The notes under the pieces are model-generated. The model had not been told where the DNA came from, made no database searches, and was given only the letters and a program-made list of their open reading frames with translations. 41,638 nt of DNA from positions 1 through 41,638 of IMG/VR virus record IMGVR_UViG_3300023181_000046; one strand, 5' to 3'. This stretch comes from a virus. Positions 37,159 through 41,638 of this stretch are shown in pieces. The position numbers were made by a program, and so were the translations under genes. The first letter of the stretch is position 1. Every line of letters begins with the position of its first letter.

Positions 37159-38724
37159 TTAACGCTTACGCTCCTGAGCTTCGCGCCATGCTTGACCAGA
37201 TGCCATGGCAGCAGCGGCCTGCGCTTGGTTGCCGGTGCTGTTATCGCCGGACTGCGACACAGCGGCATTACCGGCTGCGATCATCATTTGCTGTGGCGTT
37301 ATCATCGGCTGCTGAACCGGTCGCATCATTGGAACCGGCGCGATAGGCGTGGCTCTGTTTGACCCTTGCACCAGAACGTTTAACGGAGGACGGGCTGCGG
37401 CCATGAGGGGAGGCGCAGCCGGACGCGCAATGTTTTGCTGGGCGATACCCATGGAGGGCGCAGAGGTGGTTGAAGCCATGAGCGGGGCGGGGACTTTTAG
37501 ACCCGCCGTCATGATCTGCGGTGGAGCTAGAGATGGCAAACCGATACCGGCCACCAAACCGGCGGAAACACCCGCGCCGTAGTTCTGAGGTAGCTTTACA
37601 TTTCCTGCCGGAAGCCGGTTAGGAGAGGCTGTATCAAACCTTGCCGCCGCCATATCCTGCAAACCCTGGAATGATGGCATTGCACCAATAGGGTCGATCC
37701 TTGGCACAAACGGAATGCTTGGCGTGGCCCTTTCCTGACCGGCATAGCTCATCGGATTGGATGGGCGAACCGTAGTCGTCGGGACAGACCGGGTTGCCGG
37801 AGGAAGGCCAACCCCACCAATCGGAGGATTACGCTCCTGCCCCGCGAAGGTCTGGTTTGAGCCAATGCTGAGAGCAGCGCGACGGGCGGCATCATTTTTA
37901 GATGGCACATCAAGGCGTGGAAGTTGCGTAACCGGCTGGCTACGAGCCTGCAACGCCGCTGCCAGCGCGGCATCCTGAGACAAGCCACCAACGCTGGCAT
38001 TGATTGCGCCGGGATAGGTAAGATCAGGCTGATTGCGGCGGGCAAGCGCAGCAGCTAGAGTGCTGTCCTGCTGCAATCCACCCACAACCGCATTAACGTC
38101 TTGTTGCTGCTGGGGGTAAATCCCCTGGTATAGAGATGCGACATTTGGCGTCCCCATCGGGGGCAATTCAGGGCGGCGCATCTGCGGCGTAACTCTATTA
38201 CGCTCGCGGGTCGCCATCTGGTTTAGCGCGGTCTGCAAATCACCATTGCCGCCACTTGGGCTGGTCATTTGACGGACGGCAGCGCCGGTCGGGCTTAGGC
38301 TGGCTGGGGAGGGTGGAACGTTGGGGATGTTGCGCGGCGGGACCGGCCTATCGGTATAGAATGCATGCCCCCCGTATTCACCCGTTGGCGTCATGGACTG
38401 AGCCCATGAGGGACGGACTATGCTAGGATTGAAATAGTGGTTAGCGCCGCCTGTTGGATCATCAGGGCCTTGAGCGAGTTGCCATGCCGCCTGAGCCGCC
38501 GAAATGGCGCGAGGATCGGACTGAGCGCGGACGGCGGCGGGGCCGGGATTGGAATAGCCCGTGTACTGAGCCCGCTGGCGTACAACCTCGGCAGGGCTAA
38601 TGCCACGCTGTTCGGCACGGTTAAGGATCGTCTCGGCTATCCGGCGCATACCCTCCTGACCTTCACCGACCCCTTCGGCAATGAGTGTTCGGATAACGTC
38701 CTGTACGTCTTGTTCGGAAGCCAT
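37159..38724 (-). CDS. Virion-associated SleB-like cell wall hydrolase with long disordered tail
   Basis: 521 residues. The first ~130 match the SleB/hydrolase_2 domain: LIAEGVGEGQEGMRRIAETI with E17 as the likely catalytic acid, NRA, then DDPTGGANHYFNP (88-100) and GGHAFY (118-123). The rest is Pro/Gln/Ala-rich, low in structure, with internal repeats such as VGGL-(Q/S)-Q-D-(S/A)-x-L-A-A-A-L. This suits an enzyme that is ejected to open peptidoglycan for DNA entry. It lies between the ejection and tail genes. Confidence 0.78.
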   Translation of the reverse strand: MASEQDVQDVIRTLIAEGVGEGQEGMRRIAETILNRAEQRGISPAEVVRQRAQYTGYSNPGPAAVRAQSDPRAISAAQAAWQLAQGPDDPTGGANHYFNPSIVRPSWAQSMTPTGEYGGHAFYTDRPVPPRNIPNVPPSPASLSPTGAAVRQMTSPSGGNGDLQTALNQMATRERNRVTPQMRRPELPPMGTPNVASLYQGIYPQQQQDVNAVVGGLQQDSTLAAALARRNQPDLTYPGAINASVGGLSQDAALAAALQARSQPVTQLPRLDVPSKNDAARRAALSIGSNQTFAGQERNPPIGGVGLPPATRSVPTTTVRPSNPMSYAGQERATPSIPFVPRIDPIGAMPSFQGLQDMAAARFDTASPNRLPAGNVKLPQNYGAGVSAGLVAGIGLPSLAPPQIMTAGLKVPAPLMASTTSAPSMGIAQQNIARPAAPPLMAAARPPLNVLVQGSNRATPIAPVPMMRPVQQPMITPQQMMIAAGNAAVSQSGDNSTGNQAQAAAAMASGQAWREAQERKR

Positions 38725-38725
38725 C

Positions 38726-38754
38726 TTGACGGGTTATCCTGTAGGGACGATATT
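38726..38754 (+). promoter_or_regulatory. Sigma70-type promoter opposed to the late operon
   Basis: TTGACG (38726-38731), an exact 17-base spacer and GATATT (38749-38754). It points right and lies at the very start of the SleB-like gene, 22 bases before the small gene at 38776. Confidence 0.68.
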
Positions 38755-38775
38755 GGATGGGTTAGAGAGGGAATT

Positions 38776-38901
38776 ATGCCAACAAAAGATGAAATTATCA
38801 CCGGGGTTTATGTCTGGTTGCCCATCACGGCGCTTGCCGCCATTCAGGGATGGTTCACTGGCGACACTGTAATGCTCGTGCTGCACTGGCTGGGTCATTG
38901 A
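38776..38901 (+). CDS. Antisense-oriented small membrane protein (moron-like)
   Basis: 41 residues from ATG 38776, SD GAGAGGG, own promoter. MPTKDEIITGVYVWLPITAL then AAIQGWFTGDTVMLVLHWLG: one or two membrane helices. It fills most of the 170-base gap between two late genes on the other strand and overlaps the ejection gene's end by 7 bases. A single gene with its own promoter, reversed against a late operon, is the classic mark of a moron; superinfection exclusion is one possible role. Confidence 0.68.
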   Translation: MPTKDEIITGVYVWLPITALAAIQGWFTGDTVMLVLHWLGH

Positions 38902-40658
38902 TCAAAGCCGCCTTGAGCCGTTAGGGCTCTGAGAATGGCATTCCTGGCATTCTCGCCATATCCAGCCCCCGGCAATACAGCCTGATTGGTCAAATATCTG
39001 CGGCCTATGGGGCTCAAAAGCACCTTTCCCACCTGACCCGGAACTGCTGCGCCCGCCGCGCCACCGGCAATTGCCGCAAATGGGTTCCCACCGCCCGCCG
39101 CGCCGCCGAGAACCGTTCCTGCAATGGTAGGAGCGCTGGCGAATAAGTTTTGTGCCGCGCTACGTACAGCAGTCCCTGAGTTAGGCAACGGAGTCATTGC
39201 CGCTACACCATTCCGCGCCAGTTCAGCAAAGTCACCTTGCCCGCGAATATAGCCTCTACGGTTCTGCTGTGAGGCGGCGCTGCGGAGTTGAGCAGGGCTA
39301 AGCAGTCCAAGCGCTGTATTCTCTCCTGCACCTGAAGCCGCCTTCTCAATGACAAGAAAATTCCGATACTGGTTACGAACATCCCGCCACGCCGGAATGT
39401 CATCAGGCGCAGCAACGGATAGATAACGCTCTACGCTATCATCAAGCGCAGACTGAATATCACCCAAGGCGTTCGCCAACTCCGGGCTGGTGGTTCGGCG
39501 CATGTCCGCGCCAAGCCGAGAACGGAGAGACTGATATTGCTCACCCGTAAGGATGGGCTGCCCCGCTGGGCTATTGGCGGCATGGTCGAAAATTTCATCA
39601 ACGTAACGCTGTACTGCTGGCGCAGCGCTTCGCTCTAGCAGGTTGCCGTAGCTGTCGAGCGTGTTTTGCAGATCGGTAACAAAGTTCTGATCCACCGGCA
39701 CCGTCGCATTGCTAGCTAGGCGGTCGAACTCAGAGCCAATATTACGATAGGCCGTGTCCAGAACTTCGGGCGTAGCGCGTGGGGCATTAACGCCAATTCG
39801 CTGCAATGCGGCGTTGGTAAACTGCTCGCCTTGAGTGTCCATAAACTGCTGAGCGTTAGCGCCGCCCAACTCGCTTTCCATAGCCTTTAGGCGTGGGTTT
39901 CCGGTTGCTTGCCCTGCGGTAAGCTCAACGCCTTCGTTTTGCAGGGCTCGGACAACGTTCATGCGGCTGGGATCAATTGGGTTTGGCGTTATTAGCTTTC
40001 GCCCGCCTTCGATCAGACCAGCACCTGCACCAAAGCCAAGAGCCTGACCAACCACGTCAGCAACAGGATTGCCAGGGAAAACTTCATTAGCAACACCAGC
40101 GCCAAGGCCAGAAGCTGTAGTAAGTCCAAGCTCCGCCCCTCCTTGCGTCAGCGCTTGACCGATGCTTGCAGCGCGTGAGGCGCTACCCGCCATGGGGATT
40201 AGATTAGCACCAATCTCATTTCCAACGCGACGGGCAATCTGTCCTGCCGCATTGTCAGTAGGATCGGTCATTGCTCCCGAATTGTTGGCAAGATTTAGGA
40301 AGCTCTGGCCAGCATTAGGCAAGATGCTTTGTTCAGGGTAGGCGAAATCCCCGCCCATCGCGTTGCCGATAGCAGGGCCTATTGAGCGCAGTCCAAGCTC
40401 TACGGTGTTTGGAAGGCTCAGAAAGTTGGCTGCCCCCTCAGTCATACCCGAAGCGATTTGTGGGAATAGACCTTCACGCTGCGGCTCTGCGGGCGCAGGA
40501 ATGGGGTTAGGAACGGGTGCGGCTCCCTCTATCGGGGCTGCTATTGTTGGCGTTGAAGCTTCGGGGAACTTGGACTGGATAAACGCGCGGATTTCCTCTC
40601 TCGGCATGTCGTCGGGGAAACGAACGATACGGCCATCGGGAACGCGCACGTCAACCAT
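38895..40658 (-). CDS. Internal virion / DNA ejection protein
   Basis: 587 residues. The N-terminal PDGRIVRFPDDMPREEIRAF is the short 'P-D-G-x-x-x-x-F-P-D' motif that starts many phage ejection and polyvalent proteins. Then come Gly/Ala-rich amphipathic helices (for example GLGAGVANEVFPGNPVADVV) and a helical centre with Q/N-rich segments. The C-terminus is Ala/Gly-rich (TVLGGAAGGGNPFAAIAGGA), resembling membrane-inserting ejection proteins. Start coupled by TAATG to the next virion gene. Confidence 0.75.
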   Translation of the reverse strand: MVDVRVPDGRIVRFPDDMPREEIRAFIQSKFPEASTPTIAAPIEGAAPVPNPIPAPAEPQREGLFPQIASGMTEGAANFLSLPNTVELGLRSIGPAIGNAMGGDFAYPEQSILPNAGQSFLNLANNSGAMTDPTDNAAGQIARRVGNEIGANLIPMAGSASRAASIGQALTQGGAELGLTTASGLGAGVANEVFPGNPVADVVGQALGFGAGAGLIEGGRKLITPNPIDPSRMNVVRALQNEGVELTAGQATGNPRLKAMESELGGANAQQFMDTQGEQFTNAALQRIGVNAPRATPEVLDTAYRNIGSEFDRLASNATVPVDQNFVTDLQNTLDSYGNLLERSAAPAVQRYVDEIFDHAANSPAGQPILTGEQYQSLRSRLGADMRRTTSPELANALGDIQSALDDSVERYLSVAAPDDIPAWRDVRNQYRNFLVIEKAASGAGENTALGLLSPAQLRSAASQQNRRGYIRGQGDFAELARNGVAAMTPLPNSGTAVRSAAQNLFASAPTIAGTVLGGAAGGGNPFAAIAGGAAGAAVPGQVGKVLLSPIGRRYLTNQAVLPGAGYGENARNAILRALTAQGGFDQ

Positions 40659-41638
40659 TACAGGTCATTCCAATCAATAACTTGCCCGTTTGTAGCGGAA
40701 GGCTCTGCGCCCGTCATGCCAGCAACGTCGCGTTCCTTCTGCTCGATGAAGGCGTTGAGGATAGCCTTCTTTTCCGCAGGCGACTTGTTCGGATCGCCAA
40801 GCGTATCGCGGAGGCTCTGGCCTTCCTGAACAGTAAAGGCAGCACCAAAGGTATCCTTGAGCAGCGGCAGAACCTGATTGTCTACGATTGCAATGTAGCT
40901 TGAGCGATCAATCGCACCCTGCCCTGGATCAAGGCCGAACTCACGCTTCAGCGCATCGCCAGCCTGACCCATCTGCGTATATGTCGCTGTGTCGGCAAGG
41001 TTGGTTAGCTTATCAATGACAGTTCGGAGGCCCGGCATCTTGCGCTGGATGCTTTCGGCCAATGCTGCGTTCTCGGCATCCGTCTTGCCCTCTACGCCAC
41101 CAAAGCCGGTCTCATAAGCCGCTTCACGGTTCTGCTTTGGAGTACGGAATAGTTCATTGCCGTAAATGTCCTGAGTGATAATCTCAGTGCCCGTATCAAT
41201 CTGCTTTGTCGTAGGAGCGGGAGAAAAGCCCTCCGCACCCTGTAGGGGTTGCCAGTTACCCTGATTGGATGCCTGACCAAGAACGACATTCCCACTGGCG
41301 TCCTGCATGGGGACGATGTTGCCAAAGAAGCTTTCGTTACCCTGACCACCACCAGCAGCGTCAGCCTGCAATTTGGCAAGCTGGGCCTGATACATCGGGT
41401 CTTGACGCTCAAGCCCGCTGTTGAGCAGCGCAGTGGCGATAGAGGTCTGGGCCGGTGAACCCCAAGCGGCGTCTGGACTAGTTAGAGCCGCAATGATCGC
41501 GTTTGGGTCTTGATTGATGGATAGGTCGGCAAACAACTGACCAGCCCGCTCGCGGCCCGCGCTTTCGGCTTCATCGACGCGACCACCCAGAACAGTACCG
41601 GACAAAGCTGCGGCTATGTCGGCCAAGCCCTCACTCCA
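40658..41638 (-). CDS. Internal virion/ejection-type protein, C-terminal part (continues at base 1)
   Basis: The frame runs open from the window edge at 41638 (W-S-E-G-L-A-D-I-A...) to the stop at 40658, 326 residues; a TTG at 41626 is not needed as start, because the frame continues into bases 114-1. The C-terminal domain includes GDALKREFGLDPGQGAIDRS and a helical VLPLLKDTFGAAFTVQEGQS, followed by a charged NKSPAEKKAILNA helix seen in podovirus internal proteins. Likely released into the host envelope with the DNA. Confidence 0.8.
   Translation of the reverse strand, partial: WSEGLADIAAALSGTVLGGRVDEAESAGRERAGQLFADLSINQDPNAIIAALTSPDAAWGSPAQTSIATALLNSGLERQDPMYQAQLAKLQADAAGGGQGNESFFGNIVPMQDASGNVVLGQASNQGNWQPLQGAEGFSPAPTTKQIDTGTEIITQDIYGNELFRTPKQNREAAYETGFGGVEGKTDAENAALAESIQRKMPGLRTVIDKLTNLADTATYTQMGQAGDALKREFGLDPGQGAIDRSSYIAIVDNQVLPLLKDTFGAAFTVQEGQSLRDTLGDPNKSPAEKKAILNAFIEQKERDVAGMTGAEPSATNGQVIDWNDL

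Overview
This window reads as one complete, circularly permuted genome of a short-tailed (podovirus-type) phage. The gene cut by the left edge (bases 114 to 1, minus strand) continues in frame at the right edge (base 41638, minus strand). Joined, they give one 364-residue virion protein with no stop or gap, so the window appears to be a closed circle of about 41.6 kb opened inside that gene. The host is most likely an alphaproteobacterium (Rhizobiales such as Brucella, Ochrobactrum or Rhizobium). Grounds are a GapR/DUF2312 protein, the style of the small genes, and a general likeness to the ~41 kb Brucella/Ochrobactrum podoviruses. That taxonomic link is inference from memory, not a search.

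Layout. Two transcription units diverge from about 25.0 kb. Rightward (25.1-32.55 kb, plus strand) is a tightly packed early operon. It holds many small unknown genes, then a recombination block (Gp157-like protein, ERF annealing protein, NinB-like protein, DUF1364 protein), then more small genes, ending at a strong bidirectional terminator at 32.56-32.59 kb. Leftward (25.0 to 16.1 kb, minus strand) come a small putative DNA-binding protein, GapR-like protein, membrane protein, RusA resolvase and ASCH protein. A ~750-base non-coding region follows, then a replication module (low-complexity protein, replication-organiser-like protein, HTH protein, DnaA-domain-IV-like protein) and many small genes, including a tRNA and a tRNA-like element inside one reading frame.

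The leftward unit continues into the late genes: putative small terminase, large terminase, Ig-like structural protein, P22-style portal, tail appendage genes, scaffold, major capsid, adaptor, stabilisation/hub protein, GNAT acetyltransferase and S74 protein. It then crosses the window edge to the ejection proteins, SleB-like muralytic protein, tail appendage protein, SGNH hydrolase and lysis cassette (endolysin, holin-like and other membrane proteins), meeting the early operon tail to tail at 32.56 kb. One small gene (38776-38901) runs against this late operon from its own promoter.

No DNA polymerase, helicase, RNA polymerase, integrase, Cro/CI-type repressor or partition gene was recognised. 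The phage probably relies on the host replisome and packages from concatemers. Most interesting are two diverged copies of a hairpin plus tRNA-like RNA element (22.7 and 29.7 kb), a polar GGCTTTGG/TTTGGCTTTGG motif whose orientation flips around the circle, hairpins that bury ribosome-binding sites at three sub-operon starts, and hairpin-rich non-coding stretches at 22.2-22.9, 26.7-26.85 and 29.65-30.15 kb.
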